Notes under the pieces: model-generated
The model's input: the letters and a program-made list of their open reading frames with translations, nothing else
What the model was told of the DNA's origin: nothing
Database searches by the model: none
Position numbers and translations under genes: made by a program
Part shown: piece by piece, positions 40,680 to 49,215 of the stretch
Position numbering within the stretch: the stretch's first letter is position 1
How the letters are laid out: each line of letters begins with the position of its first letter
Source: Paenibacillus_E violae
GTDB lineage: Bacteria > Bacillota > Bacilli > Paenibacillales > NBRC-103111
Direction: 5' to 3'
Length of the DNA: 64,000 nt
Assembly: GCF_032461945.1 (NCBI RefSeq)
Contig: NZ_JAWCUD010000012.1
Coordinates: forward strand, 1-64,000

Positions 40680-40997
40680 CTAAGCTTGCTCACCAAAAAA
40701 CATCTCATGAGCAAGTTTCGTCTGTACCTGCGCCTCTTCCTCCGTCAACCGACGAACGAGCTCCATCTCCACTTGCGTTACTTCTTCGCCTTGGAAATTG
40801 ATTTCCGCGATAGAAGCAAGAATTTTGACGATGGCGATCGCTTGATTGTCAGGCGTGTAGGCGATGACCTTCTGTCCTGTCGGGAACACGCGGAAGCCGC
40901 TTTTCACCATTTTACCGCGGCCGTACTCCAGCAGCTCGAAGAGCTCCTGCGCGGACTTGAACTTACAGACCGAGTTAAACTCCGTTTGGAATCCCAT
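40680..40997 (-). CDS. Conserved hypothetical protein coupled to ddl
   Basis: A 105-residue soluble protein beginning MGFQTEFNSVCKFKSAQELF with a predicted alpha/beta N-terminal part (KVIAYTPDNQAIAIVKILAS) and a charged helical C terminus (EMELVRRLTEEEAQVQTKLAHEMF). No family was recognised. Its frame opens directly after the ddl stop codon; GGAG at the end of ddl is 9 nt from the ATG used, so it is probably translated together with ddl. The context does not reveal a role. Confidence 0.75.
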   Translation of the reverse strand: MGFQTEFNSVCKFKSAQELFELLEYGRGKMVKSGFRVFPTGQKVIAYTPDNQAIAIVKILASIAEINFQGEEVTQVEMELVRRLTEEEAQVQTKLAHEMFFGEQA

Positions 40998-41003
40998 TAG
41001 CAT

Positions 41004-42149
41004 CTACTCCACATCAAAAGAATATTGGATACTTTGCTTCGCTGTATGCCGCTCAACCGCCAGACGAATGAGATCATCCAGCAATTCGGTATAAGGTTTG
41101 CCGGATTCCTGCCACAACAGCGGATACATGCTGTAAGGCGTGAAGCCTGGCATCGTATTGATTTCGTTGATATAGATCTTTTGATCAGCTTTGCCTAGGA
41201 AAAAGTCAACGCGGGATAAGCCGCTGCCATCAACAGCCAAGAAAGCTTGAATGGCCAGCTGTCTAACTTGCTCAGCTGTTTCGGCCGGAAGATCTGCCGG
41301 GATGACCATAGCGGATTTACCGTCGATGTATTTGGCTTTGTAGTCGTAAAATTCGTTCGAGGAAACAATTTCACCGACAACAGACGCTTGAGGTTCATCA
41401 TTCCCAAGAACCGCTACTTCAATCTCGCGGGCATCAATATTTTCTTCAATAATGACTTTGCGATCATATTGGAAGGCGAAACTAACCGCCTTAATTAACT
41501 CCTCTTGATTTCTCGCTTTGGAAATACCTACGCTGGAGCCCAAATTAGCCGGTTTCACGAAGCATGGATAACCAATCGCAGTTTCCAGTTCAATGAGATG
41601 ATACGCGCGGTTCTTCTCCCACTCCGTCCGTGTAAAGTGACGGAAAATACACTGCGGAAGTCCTTCTTGCGCAAAAACTTTCTTCATCATGACTTTATCC
41701 ATACCGACTGCGGAAGCAAGCACGCCTGCTCCTACGTAAGGAATATTCGCCATTTCCAATAAACCTTGAATCGTCCCGTCCTCACCAAATGTACCGTGTA
41801 AAAGCGGGAAAACAACATCTATGCCAGCGTCCTTCGTACCAGCTGCTGCGGCGGAAGAGATAGCTACATCGCCCTTCGCGTTAACAGCCCCGAATATAGG
41901 TGCAAGGGCATTAGAAGCAGGTGCATTCGCGGAGTCTCCGCTGCTAAAGGTCAATGCCTCTTTCGATGCAACGGGTGCCAAGAGAGGCGCGCCGCTTTTC
42001 CACTCCCCTTTTTTGGAGATGTAAAACGGTACCACTTCATATTTGGTGAAGTCTACGGCTTTCATAACGGCCATGGCAGTTTGCAAGGAAACGTCATGCT
42101 CTCCCGATTTCCCCCCATAAATTAGTCCAACTCTTATTTTGCCGCTCAT
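41004..42149 (-). CDS. ddl: D-alanine--D-alanine ligase
   Basis: A 381-residue ATP-grasp enzyme making the D-Ala-D-Ala dipeptide for peptidoglycan. Motifs in order are LIYGGKSGEHDVSLQTA, LLHGTFGEDGTIQGLLEMANIPYVGAGVLAS, CFVKPANLGSSVGISKA, EIEVAVLGND, SRVDFFLG and INEINTMPGFTPYSMYPLLW. About 380 residues is slightly longer than Escherichia coli DdlB, with an Ala/Ser-rich insert near residues 65-110 that is unusual. GGAGG lies 7 nt before the ATG. Confidence 0.95.
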   Translation of the reverse strand: MSGKIRVGLIYGGKSGEHDVSLQTAMAVMKAVDFTKYEVVPFYISKKGEWKSGAPLLAPVASKEALTFSSGDSANAPASNALAPIFGAVNAKGDVAISSAAAAGTKDAGIDVVFPLLHGTFGEDGTIQGLLEMANIPYVGAGVLASAVGMDKVMMKKVFAQEGLPQCIFRHFTRTEWEKNRAYHLIELETAIGYPCFVKPANLGSSVGISKARNQEELIKAVSFAFQYDRKVIIEENIDAREIEVAVLGNDEPQASVVGEIVSSNEFYDYKAKYIDGKSAMVIPADLPAETAEQVRQLAIQAFLAVDGSGLSRVDFFLGKADQKIYINEINTMPGFTPYSMYPLLWQESGKPYTELLDDLIRLAVERHTAKQSIQYSFDVE

Positions 42150-42193
42150 TGCGTACCTCCGTCTAGTCGTTCTATTCCTTCAAAATATTACGT

Positions 42194-43213
42194 TCACATT
42201 TCATCTGCAACCCGAACGAAGAAGTATTTGGTCCGCTCCGTCCATGCTGGCGAATCTTTATAAGCCCAATAACGATTGCGGCTATTATACGTGTGTGCAT
42301 TGACAAGTGGCATGCCATTCGCATCTTTGCCCGTCACAATAACATTATGCTGAAACCGCCCATCGCCGTCCCAGTCATAGCAAATCGTGTCCCCAGGCTG
42401 CAGTTCGCGCGGGTCATGAACCTCATGACCGTGCAGGCCCCTGCGGCTATGCGCCAAAAAAGATTGCAGGCTATTGGCAACCGCCCAACTGAAGCTCCAC
42501 AACTCTTGGTTGCCCCTTTTGCCAGCGTACCACCAGCCCAAATCCCTTTTCCCAGTATAGTCCATTGGAGCCCCACCTGCAAAGAGGCATTGCGACACAT
42601 AATTGGTGCAATCCACTTCGAATTGCTCATATTTCGGGTTCGGCGTCTGCCACCACGTTTCCGCATATTGGACGGCTTTGTCGCGGTTATAAATGATTTT
42701 ACGCGGAACGAATTCCTGGGCTCCGCTGTTGAGTATACTATGGTTGATATACGGGAGTGACGGTGCTCTGCGAAGGCCTTCCACAAAATCCGCCTGCTCA
42801 GAGAAAAAGACGCTCCGCGGCTTGTTCGGAAGCGATTGTTCTCCCTGTAGGGACTCTGTACTTCTGACTTGCCAACGATTGGCTGCACTGTCAATCACAA
42901 CTCGCTCCGGCTCAATGCGCTCCTCCAAGTGGTCGATTGAACCGATGCGATAGTGGATAAACCGGTGCAACACGATATCGGCAATAACGCCATGCGCCGA
43001 TTCTCTAATGCCGGTAAGGCGCAGCTTCGTTTCCCCTCGCTGCAGCTTGGCATCGCGATCACGAAAACTTTCCAGGAGCCTGCGAACCCTGACCTCCTGC
43101 TTACGTACATAAGCGCTGTCTGACAAATAGGCTTGGAGCGGTGCTGCGGAGCCTTCGAGCTCTGACTGATTTTTAGCATGGACGTAATTGTAGAGCGCTG
43201 TTTTCCAGGACAT
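42194..43213 (-). CDS. Amidase-domain protein (Amidase_6 type)
   Basis: A 339-residue protein without an obvious signal peptide. The N-terminal half (residues 1-170) is alpha/beta with no recognised family. The C-terminal domain holds the Amidase_6 pattern: catalytic Cys in QFEVDCTNYVSQCLFAGG, GWWYAGKRG, PGDTICYDWDGDGRFQHNVIVTG with the His, and NAHTYNSRNRYW. These NlpC/P60-like enzymes are thought to act on peptide bonds in cell wall or related substrates. It is divergent from acnA. Confidence 0.85.
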   Translation of the reverse strand: MSWKTALYNYVHAKNQSELEGSAAPLQAYLSDSAYVRKQEVRVRRLLESFRDRDAKLQRGETKLRLTGIRESAHGVIADIVLHRFIHYRIGSIDHLEERIEPERVVIDSAANRWQVRSTESLQGEQSLPNKPRSVFFSEQADFVEGLRRAPSLPYINHSILNSGAQEFVPRKIIYNRDKAVQYAETWWQTPNPKYEQFEVDCTNYVSQCLFAGGAPMDYTGKRDLGWWYAGKRGNQELWSFSWAVANSLQSFLAHSRRGLHGHEVHDPRELQPGDTICYDWDGDGRFQHNVIVTGKDANGMPLVNAHTYNSRNRYWAYKDSPAWTERTKYFFVRVADEM

Positions 43214-43357
43214 CGGGGTTACCCTCCTAAAAAGTTTTGGCAGGAAAGTTGTGTGCGCCGTCGTTTACCGAGTTCAAGCTTTATTTGAAACTTTTATTTA
43301 TGGAAAGTACATGTTTGCGGCAAAATAACAGTCATCATAGGACGAGCCCTATTTGCT

Positions 43358-43371
43358 TTGAATTGATTCAA
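43358..43371. promoter_or_regulatory. Short palindrome before the acnA promoter
   Basis: TTGAAT-TG-ATTCAA lies 40 bp before the acnA -35 element. It may be a regulator site, but no known operator matches it well. Confidence 0.3.
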
Positions 43372-43410
43372 TATATGACATTTGGATGGTAAAAATGATT
43401 GAAATAAATC

Positions 43411-43439
43411 TTTACTCAAACACAGCGAAACGCTATACT
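43411..43439 (+). promoter_or_regulatory. Sigma-A promoter of acnA
   Basis: TTTACT, a 17-bp spacer and TATACT, with the start of transcription expected near 43446, about 70 nt before the acnA start codon. Confidence 0.7.
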
Positions 43440-43453
43440 TAAGTTAGGGGATT

Positions 43454-43481
43454 AATGAAATTGAGTTTCATTAGATGAAAC
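43454..43481. promoter_or_regulatory. Overlapping operators in the acnA leader, IclR type
   Basis: Two palindromes overlap just after the predicted transcription start. AATGAAA-N5-TTTCATT covers 43454-43472, and GTTTCA-TTAGA-TGAAAC covers 43465-43481. The second is the same pattern, GTTTCA-N5-TGAAAC, that precedes the IclR-family gene in this window. A repressor bound here would block acnA transcription. Confidence 0.65.
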
Positions 43482-43514
43482 CAATGGATGAAGATATTAA
43501 AGGAGGAATTATCC

Positions 43515-46232
43515 ATGTCCAACAAGGACACTTTTTCTGTGCGTAAGCAGTTAACTGTCGGAACGAATTCGTTCCAATACTACAGCTTGCCTGACTTCGA
43601 AAACCAAGGTCACGGTACGATTAGCAACCTTCCCGTTTCCATTCGCGTTTTGCTTGAAGCAGCTATCCGTCAATTTGACGGCCGTGCAATTACAAGCGAG
43701 CACGTAAAACAAATCGCAGGCTGGGCTGAAGGCCGTGACGATAACAAAGAAATTCCTTTCATTCCTGCTCGTATCGTTCTTCAGGACTTCACAGGTGTAC
43801 CTGTCGTCGTTGATCTTGCGGCAATGCGTGCGACAATGGCTCGTGAAGGTGGAGATCCAAAACGGATCAACCCGCTTGTTCCTGTAGACCTTGTTATCGA
43901 CCACTCTGTCATGGTTGACGCTTTCGGTTCCCCGGATGCGCTTGACATGAACATTAACTTAGAATTCGAAAGAAACGAAGAGCGTTACCGTTTCCTTCGC
44001 TGGGCGCAAACAGCATTCGATAACTTCCGTGCTGTTCCTCCTTCAACAGGTATCGTTCACCAAGTTAACTTGGAGTACCTTGCTTCTGTTGCAGCTACAA
44101 AAACAATCGATGGTGAAACGGTTGTTTATCCGGATTCCCTCGTAGGAACTGACTCCCATACAACAATGATCAACGGTCTAGGTGTTGTAGGTTGGGGCGT
44201 CGGGGGTATCGAAGCGGAAGCTGGTATGCTTGGACAACCTCTTTACTTCGTAGCTCCAGACGTTGTTGGTTTCAAATTGACAGGCCACTTGGCAGAAGGC
44301 GCTACAGCTACTGACTTGGCTTTGACTGTTACACAAATGTTGCGTAAAAAAGGCGTTGTTGGTAAATTCGTTGAGTTCTTCGGTCCTGGTCTGAGCAACA
44401 TCTCCTTGGCTGACCGCGCAACGGTAGCGAACATGGCTCCTGAGTACGGCGCAACAATCGGTTTCTTCCCAGTAGATAGCGAAACATTGAACTACTTGAG
44501 AGCAACTGGCCGTGAAGAAGACCAAATCGCGCTTGTAGAAGCTTACTACAAAGCACAAGGCATGTTCCGTACGGATTCCACACCAGATCCAGTATTCACA
44601 GATGTCATCGAACTTGATCTTGGATCCGTAGTACCAAGCTTGGCTGGTCCTAAACGTCCGCAAGACCGCGTTGAGCTTACGAACATGAAAGAGTCCTTCA
44701 ACTCCATCATCCGTACGCCGATCGACAAAGGCGGATACGGTCTGACGGAAGAGAAAATCAACGAAGAAGTTGATGTTGTCTACCCGAATGGCGAGACAGT
44801 TAAAATGGGAACGGGTTCCGTTGTAATCGCAGCGATCACTTCCTGTACGAACACATCCAACCCAAGCGTTATGCTAGGTGCGGGTCTTGTGGCTAAGAAA
44901 GCCGTAGCTCGCGGTTTGAGAAAACCGGCATTCGTGAAGAGCTCCTTGACGCCAGGTTCCCTGGTAGTTACTGAGTACCTCAAAAAAGCTGGCTTGCTTG
45001 AGTCCCTAGAAGCACTTGGCTTCCACGTTGCAGGTTACGGCTGTGCAACTTGTATCGGTAACTCCGGTCCGCTTCCTGAAGAAGTGAGCAAAGCTGTAGC
45101 TGACAACGATATGACAGTAGCTGCCGTTATCTCCGGTAACCGTAACTTTGAAGGCCGCGTTCATGCTCAAGTAAAAGCTAACTACCTTGGATCACCTCCA
45201 CTTGTTGTTGCTTATGCACTTGCAGGTACAGTTAACATTGATTTGGCTAACGATCCAATCGGATACGACCAAAGCAATCAACCTGTCTACCTCAAAGACA
45301 TCTGGCCTACAAACCAAGAGATCCAAGAAGCTCTTGGCGTAGCAATGAGTCCTGACATGTTCCGCGACAAATACAGCAACGTATTCCGTGCGAATGAGCG
45401 CTTCAACGAAATCGCGATTCCAGAAGGCGATCTGTACGAATTCGACACGAATTCCACATACATTCAAGAACCTCCGTTCTTCACGGATCTGGGTACAGTT
45501 CTTGACGATATCGCGGATATCCGCAGCGCGAAAACTTTGGCACTCATGGGCGATTCCGTTACAACGGATCACATCTCCCCTGCAGGTAACATCAAAGTTG
45601 ACAGCCCTGGAGGTCAATACCTGATCAACCATGGTGTAAAAAGAGAAGACTTCAACTCCTACGGTTCCCGTCGTGGTAACCACGAAGTGATGATGCGCGG
45701 TACGTTCGCGAACATCCGTATTCGTAACCAAGTGGCGCCAGGAACAGAAGGCGGCGTAACAACTTACCTGCCTACTGGCGAAGTAGAGTCCATCTACGAT
45801 GCATCCATGAAATATCAAGCTGCAGGTCAAAACCTTGTCGTTATCGCGGGTAAAGAGTACGGAACTGGAAGCTCCCGTGACTGGGCGGCTAAAGGTACAT
45901 TCCTACTTGGCGTAAAAGCCGTTATCGCGGAAAGCTTTGAGCGTATTCACCGCAGTAACTTGGTTGGTATGGGCGTTCTTCCTCTTCAATTCCTTGATGG
46001 AACAAGCTGGAAAACACTGGGTATCACAGGCCGTGAAACATTCGATATCACTGGACTGAGCAACGATGTTCAACCAGGAACAACAGTTAAAGTAACAGCA
46101 ACTCGCGAAGATGGTACAACTTTCGAGTTCAATGTACTTGTTCGTTTGGATAGCTTGGTTGATGTGGATTACTACCGTAATGGCGGTATTCTACAAACCG
46201 TTCTTCGCCAAATTTTGGCCGAGAAAAACTAA
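43515..46232 (+). CDS. acnA: Aconitate hydratase
   Basis: A 905-residue AcnA-type enzyme that isomerises citrate and isocitrate in the TCA cycle, with an RNA-binding apo form in Bacilli. The 4Fe-4S ligands are Cys in AITSCTNTSNPSVM and the pair in GYGCATCIGNSGPL. Other conserved parts are GTDSHTTMINGLGVVGWGVGGIEAE, DSVTTDHISPAG, SYGSRRGNHEVMMRGTFANIRI and KEYGTGSSRDWAAKG. GGAGGA lies 7 nt before the ATG used; an upstream ATG nine codons earlier would include this site. Codon usage matches that of a highly expressed gene. Confidence 0.97.
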   Translation: MSNKDTFSVRKQLTVGTNSFQYYSLPDFENQGHGTISNLPVSIRVLLEAAIRQFDGRAITSEHVKQIAGWAEGRDDNKEIPFIPARIVLQDFTGVPVVVDLAAMRATMAREGGDPKRINPLVPVDLVIDHSVMVDAFGSPDALDMNINLEFERNEERYRFLRWAQTAFDNFRAVPPSTGIVHQVNLEYLASVAATKTIDGETVVYPDSLVGTDSHTTMINGLGVVGWGVGGIEAEAGMLGQPLYFVAPDVVGFKLTGHLAEGATATDLALTVTQMLRKKGVVGKFVEFFGPGLSNISLADRATVANMAPEYGATIGFFPVDSETLNYLRATGREEDQIALVEAYYKAQGMFRTDSTPDPVFTDVIELDLGSVVPSLAGPKRPQDRVELTNMKESFNSIIRTPIDKGGYGLTEEKINEEVDVVYPNGETVKMGTGSVVIAAITSCTNTSNPSVMLGAGLVAKKAVARGLRKPAFVKSSLTPGSLVVTEYLKKAGLLESLEALGFHVAGYGCATCIGNSGPLPEEVSKAVADNDMTVAAVISGNRNFEGRVHAQVKANYLGSPPLVVAYALAGTVNIDLANDPIGYDQSNQPVYLKDIWPTNQEIQEALGVAMSPDMFRDKYSNVFRANERFNEIAIPEGDLYEFDTNSTYIQEPPFFTDLGTVLDDIADIRSAKTLALMGDSVTTDHISPAGNIKVDSPGGQYLINHGVKREDFNSYGSRRGNHEVMMRGTFANIRIRNQVAPGTEGGVTTYLPTGEVESIYDASMKYQAAGQNLVVIAGKEYGTGSSRDWAAKGTFLLGVKAVIAESFERIHRSNLVGMGVLPLQFLDGTSWKTLGITGRETFDITGLSNDVQPGTTVKVTATREDGTTFEFNVLVRLDSLVDVDYYRNGGILQTVLRQILAEKN

Positions 46233-46268
46233 GATAACCATCAAGATAACCATACACACACAACTAAG

Positions 46269-46305
46269 AAATCCGGGATTGCCGTATGGCATTCTCGGAT
46301 TTTTT
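46269..46305 (+). terminator. Intrinsic terminator of acnA
   Basis: AAATCCGGGATTGCC and GGCATTCTCGGATTT arms followed by TTT. Confidence 0.88.
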
Positions 46306-46427
46306 GCGATTTTGGAGATGGCTGTATCCTTAGAGCCGCAAGTGATTGACTTACATTGGTAATAACTGCGGGTTGAGCCCCCTTTCCTCCCCACCTATAA
46401 TGGGTAACAGCGAAAGGGGAGATGAAG

Positions 46428-47090
46428 ATGAACTCATTAAAAAGGCTCGTCCTTGTCATGCTGATCGCTTCGATTGGTCTAGGTTTTTCAGTAAGCGAAT
46501 GGAGCCATCCAACAGCAGCCGCAACGGCTGAAACGTTGCAACCAGGCAGTGAGAACGGAGACGTCTGGGATGCTCAATTCCGTCTTAAAATGTTAGGCTA
46601 TTACCAACAGCCGCTAGATGGTGTGTACGGTCCTGTTACCGCTGCAGCTGTACGTAATTTTCAATATAATTATGGCTTAACGATTGATGGTATTGTTGGT
46701 GCTAATACATGGCAGAGCTTACGTAAGTATTCGGTCAATCAAACGGATCTTGATATGCTGGCGAAAGTGATCTACAGCGAGGCTCGCGGTGAGTCCTACG
46801 AAGGACAAGTCGCAGTTGGAGCGGTCGTTATGAATCGTCTGAATTCAAGTGAGTTTCCGAATACAATCGAAGGGATTGTTTTTGAATCTGGCGCTTTCAC
46901 GGCCGTAGATGACGGACAATACTGGTTGACGCCGGACAGTACGGCCTACAAGGCTGCACAGGATGCTGTACGCGGCTGGGATCCAACCGGTGGTGCTCTC
47001 TACTACTTCAATCCAAAGACAGCGACAAGCAAATGGATCTGGTCACGTCCGCAGACGGTTCAGATCGGCAATCATATTTTTGCCAAGTAA
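46428..47090 (+). CDS. sleB: Spore cortex-lytic enzyme SleB-like cell wall hydrolase
   Basis: A 220-residue exported hydrolase. Residues 1-30 are a signal peptide. A peptidoglycan-binding domain follows (VWDAQFRLKMLGYYQQPLDGVYGPVTAAAVRNFQ), then the Hydrolase_2 catalytic domain with AKVIYSEARGESYEGQVAVGAVVMNR, where the Glu is catalytic. SleB is a lytic transglycosylase acting on muramic delta-lactam cortex during germination. The usual partner ypeB is not adjacent, so it could also be a vegetative paralogue such as CwlJ/SleB-like YkvT. GGGGAG is 6 nt before the ATG used. Confidence 0.88.
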   Translation: MNSLKRLVLVMLIASIGLGFSVSEWSHPTAAATAETLQPGSENGDVWDAQFRLKMLGYYQQPLDGVYGPVTAAAVRNFQYNYGLTIDGIVGANTWQSLRKYSVNQTDLDMLAKVIYSEARGESYEGQVAVGAVVMNRLNSSEFPNTIEGIVFESGAFTAVDDGQYWLTPDSTAYKAAQDAVRGWDPTGGALYYFNPKTATSKWIWSRPQTVQIGNHIFAK

Positions 47091-47097
47091 AAAATGA

Positions 47098-47159
47098 AAA
47101 ACACCTCTCATGTGGCCGCTTCGAATCGAATCGGAGCCGCTGATGAAAGGTGTTTTTTC
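47098..47159. terminator. Bidirectional terminator between sleB and the CDF gene
   Basis: Outer arms AAAACACCT and AGGTGTTTT with a long interrupted inner stem; T runs on both strands. It serves both convergent genes. Confidence 0.85.
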
Positions 47160-47170
47160 ATGCGTTCAAG

Positions 47171-48061
47171 TTACGTAGACTCCTTGTACCAAGGATTCAA
47201 ATGCACCAGGACTTCGTCCACATCGCTATGAGCAGATTGGATTTTGTGTTTAATGCCGCGAATAATGTCGTGGCCTTCTTGGATGGTCAATGTACCCGAG
47301 ACACCAAGCCGTGCATCGATTAATATGTAGTGACCGTGCTCGCGTGCTCTCAAGCGGTCAATCCGCTTGATCTCGGGTACAGAGCGGATCAGTGACGCGT
47401 ACTGCTCAATCTGTGTTGAGCTTACGCTTCGCTCCATAAGAATACCGAATGAGTCTTGGCCCATTTCGTAAGCCAGCTTCAAGACCAGAATGGAAACGAT
47501 AATCCCCGCTACGGGGTCCCCATATGCGAGAAATCCATAGCCGAAGTGATCCCCGAGCAGCGCCAGCCCAATCCCGACGGAAGCGGCAATCGACGCGTAG
47601 ACATCCGCCAAATGATCATAGGCCGTGGCGATCAATCCTTTGCTGTTCATTTTACGGCCAACCCGCATCGTGTACACGTAAAGAACTTGCTTCCAGATGA
47701 GTGAGATGACCGCTGCGATAAAAGCAATCACATGCGCCTCACCGGCTGGCTCGAATAAGGCATGAATAGAATGATAACCAATGTATAGGGCGGCTCCAGC
47801 TAAAATAATCGCGACGATGAAAGCGCCGAGCACTTCCGCTTTGCCATGCCCGTAAGGATGGTCCACGTCAGCGGGCTTAGACGAAACACGCATGGAGCTG
47901 TACGCCGTCGCCGTAGCAATGACGTCTCCGGCATTATGGATGCCATCAGCTATAAGTACCTGGCTATTGAAAAGAAGGCCAACGATAATTTTGATGGCGG
48001 TCAGTACAATATTGCTGGCAAGACTAATCCAGATCGCCAGCATCGAGGCTGTGTTCTTCAT
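47171..48061 (-). CDS. Cation diffusion facilitator (CDF) family transporter
   Basis: A 296-residue divalent-cation antiporter with about six hydrophobic spans and a C-terminal cytoplasmic domain. The metal-site motifs are ADGIHNAGD in helix II and AYDHLADV in helix V, an Asp/His arrangement that can suit Zn, Fe or Mn. The His-rich DHPYGHGKAE loop follows helix III. The start used has GGAG 9 nt upstream; a GTG three codons earlier is possible. The metal cannot be determined from this sequence. Confidence 0.9.
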   Translation of the reverse strand: MKNTASMLAIWISLASNIVLTAIKIIVGLLFNSQVLIADGIHNAGDVIATATAYSSMRVSSKPADVDHPYGHGKAEVLGAFIVAIILAGAALYIGYHSIHALFEPAGEAHVIAFIAAVISLIWKQVLYVYTMRVGRKMNSKGLIATAYDHLADVYASIAASVGIGLALLGDHFGYGFLAYGDPVAGIIVSILVLKLAYEMGQDSFGILMERSVSSTQIEQYASLIRSVPEIKRIDRLRAREHGHYILIDARLGVSGTLTIQEGHDIIRGIKHKIQSAHSDVDEVLVHLNPWYKEST

Positions 48062-48109
48062 ACTTGCCACTCCACTCCCTTCCCTCTTCTAGTATGGCCT
48101 CCTAGAAGC

Positions 48110-48145
48110 AAAAAATCCTCTATCCAAGTACTTGGATAGAGGATT
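48110..48145 (-). terminator. Intrinsic terminator of the IclR gene
   Basis: On the minus strand AATCCTCTATCCAAG and CTTGGATAGAGGATT form a perfect stem followed by a T run. Confidence 0.92.
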
Positions 48146-48159
48146 GCGGGGGCGATGCG

Positions 48160-48903
48160 CTAGCGCAGCATCGTGCCCATGCGCCGCGCCGCTTCCATAA
48201 TGAGCGGCGCCTGCTCTTGCATCAGCTCCAGCGTAAGCCGGTTCGCTGGGCCAGATACGGCGAGGGCGGCCACAAGCCGGCCCCCTCGATCGATAATCGG
48301 CGCGGACACGGCCGCCGCACCGGGCTCGCGTTCTTCCACGCTCGTGGCGAAGCCAGCGCGTTTGGTGTCGCCCAGCTGCTGCAGGAACGCCTGCTGATCC
48401 AGCCCGGTCGGCCAGTCGGCCGAGGCTAGCAGCTGCTGCTGCACAGCGGGCTCTGCGAAGGCGACGAGCACCTTGCTGGAGGCGCCGACGTAAAGCGGCA
48501 TTCGCGCGCCCACAGGGGCTACACGGCGAATGGCATGGTTGCTCTGTACGGCTTGGATGCGGATACGCTCCAGGCCGTCCTGAACGTAGAGCGAGATCGT
48601 CTCGCCGAGGAGATCGCGCAGCCTTTCCATCTCCGGCAGCAGAATGATGCCGGGGTCTCCCTCCTGCGAGAGGTTGGCGGACAGTTCCCACAGCCGATAG
48701 CCCAGCCTGTATTTATCTGTGGCGGCATCGCGCATAATAAAACCCTTGCCTTCCAAAGAAGCAAGCAACCGATGCACCGTACTTTTATGTAAATCCACAC
48801 GACTTGCAATTTCTGTCAACGTTAATTCGGTCGATTCGGTAAAACAGAGCATAATATCCAAAGCACGCTCTACAGCTCGCACCGTCAGCTTATTATCTTC
48901 CAT
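48160..48903 (-). CDS. IclR family transcriptional regulator
   Basis: A 247-residue regulator with an N-terminal winged helix (AVERALDIMLCF, LTLTEIASRVDLHKSTVHRLLASLEGKGF) and a C-terminal effector-binding domain (GARMPLYVGASSKVLVAF, RDRGG-like and ALAVSGPANRLT). The start MEDNKLTVRAVERA fits the family; ATG codons further upstream are possible because no strong ribosome binding site decides. The palindrome at 48951-48967 is its likely own operator, and the same palindrome occurs before acnA. The effector is unknown. The 3' half of the gene is very GC-rich. Confidence 0.88.
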   Translation of the reverse strand: MEDNKLTVRAVERALDIMLCFTESTELTLTEIASRVDLHKSTVHRLLASLEGKGFIMRDAATDKYRLGYRLWELSANLSQEGDPGIILLPEMERLRDLLGETISLYVQDGLERIRIQAVQSNHAIRRVAPVGARMPLYVGASSKVLVAFAEPAVQQQLLASADWPTGLDQQAFLQQLGDTKRAGFATSVEEREPGAAAVSAPIIDRGGRLVAALAVSGPANRLTLELMQEQAPLIMEAARRMGTMLR

Positions 48904-48950
48904 GACGAACACCACTTTCATAGTCACTCTGCCTGCGGAAGCATCAAATA

Positions 48951-48967
48951 GTTTCACTATATGAAAC
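48951..48967. promoter_or_regulatory. Palindromic operator before the IclR gene
   Basis: GTTTCA-CTATA-TGAAAC is a perfect inverted repeat about 50 bp before the IclR start codon, well placed for autoregulation. The pattern GTTTCA-N5-TGAAAC recurs at 43465-43481. Confidence 0.7.
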
Positions 48968-49075
48968 CCAGTTATATCTAGTATAACCAAACTCCAACGT
49001 TGCGTAAAGGTCAAACATCTGTTTCTTGAATTGTTACAGAAAGGTTACAGTGACTTTACATTTCCCGCACCCTCA

Positions 49076-49104
49076 TTGACTTGTAAGCGCATACAGAATA
49101 AGAT
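49076..49104 (+). promoter_or_regulatory. Sigma-A promoter of the alpha/beta hydrolase gene
   Basis: TTGACT, a 17-bp spacer and TAAGAT about 110 nt before the start codon. Confidence 0.55.
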
Positions 49105-49215
49105 TAAGATAATAGATTACTTATCTGAAAATTTAGATAATTATTCCTTTCTCCTTATAACTTCTCAGAGCAGCCTATTTTGAACACACTACTTTACTGG
49201 AGGGAGGGTACTGCG

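Noticed and set aside
41004..42149. D-Ala-D-Lac (vancomycin-resistance) ligase
   Set aside because: No vanH or vanX neighbours are present and the context is an ordinary ddl locus; I could not confirm specificity residues by eye, so the standard ligase call was kept.
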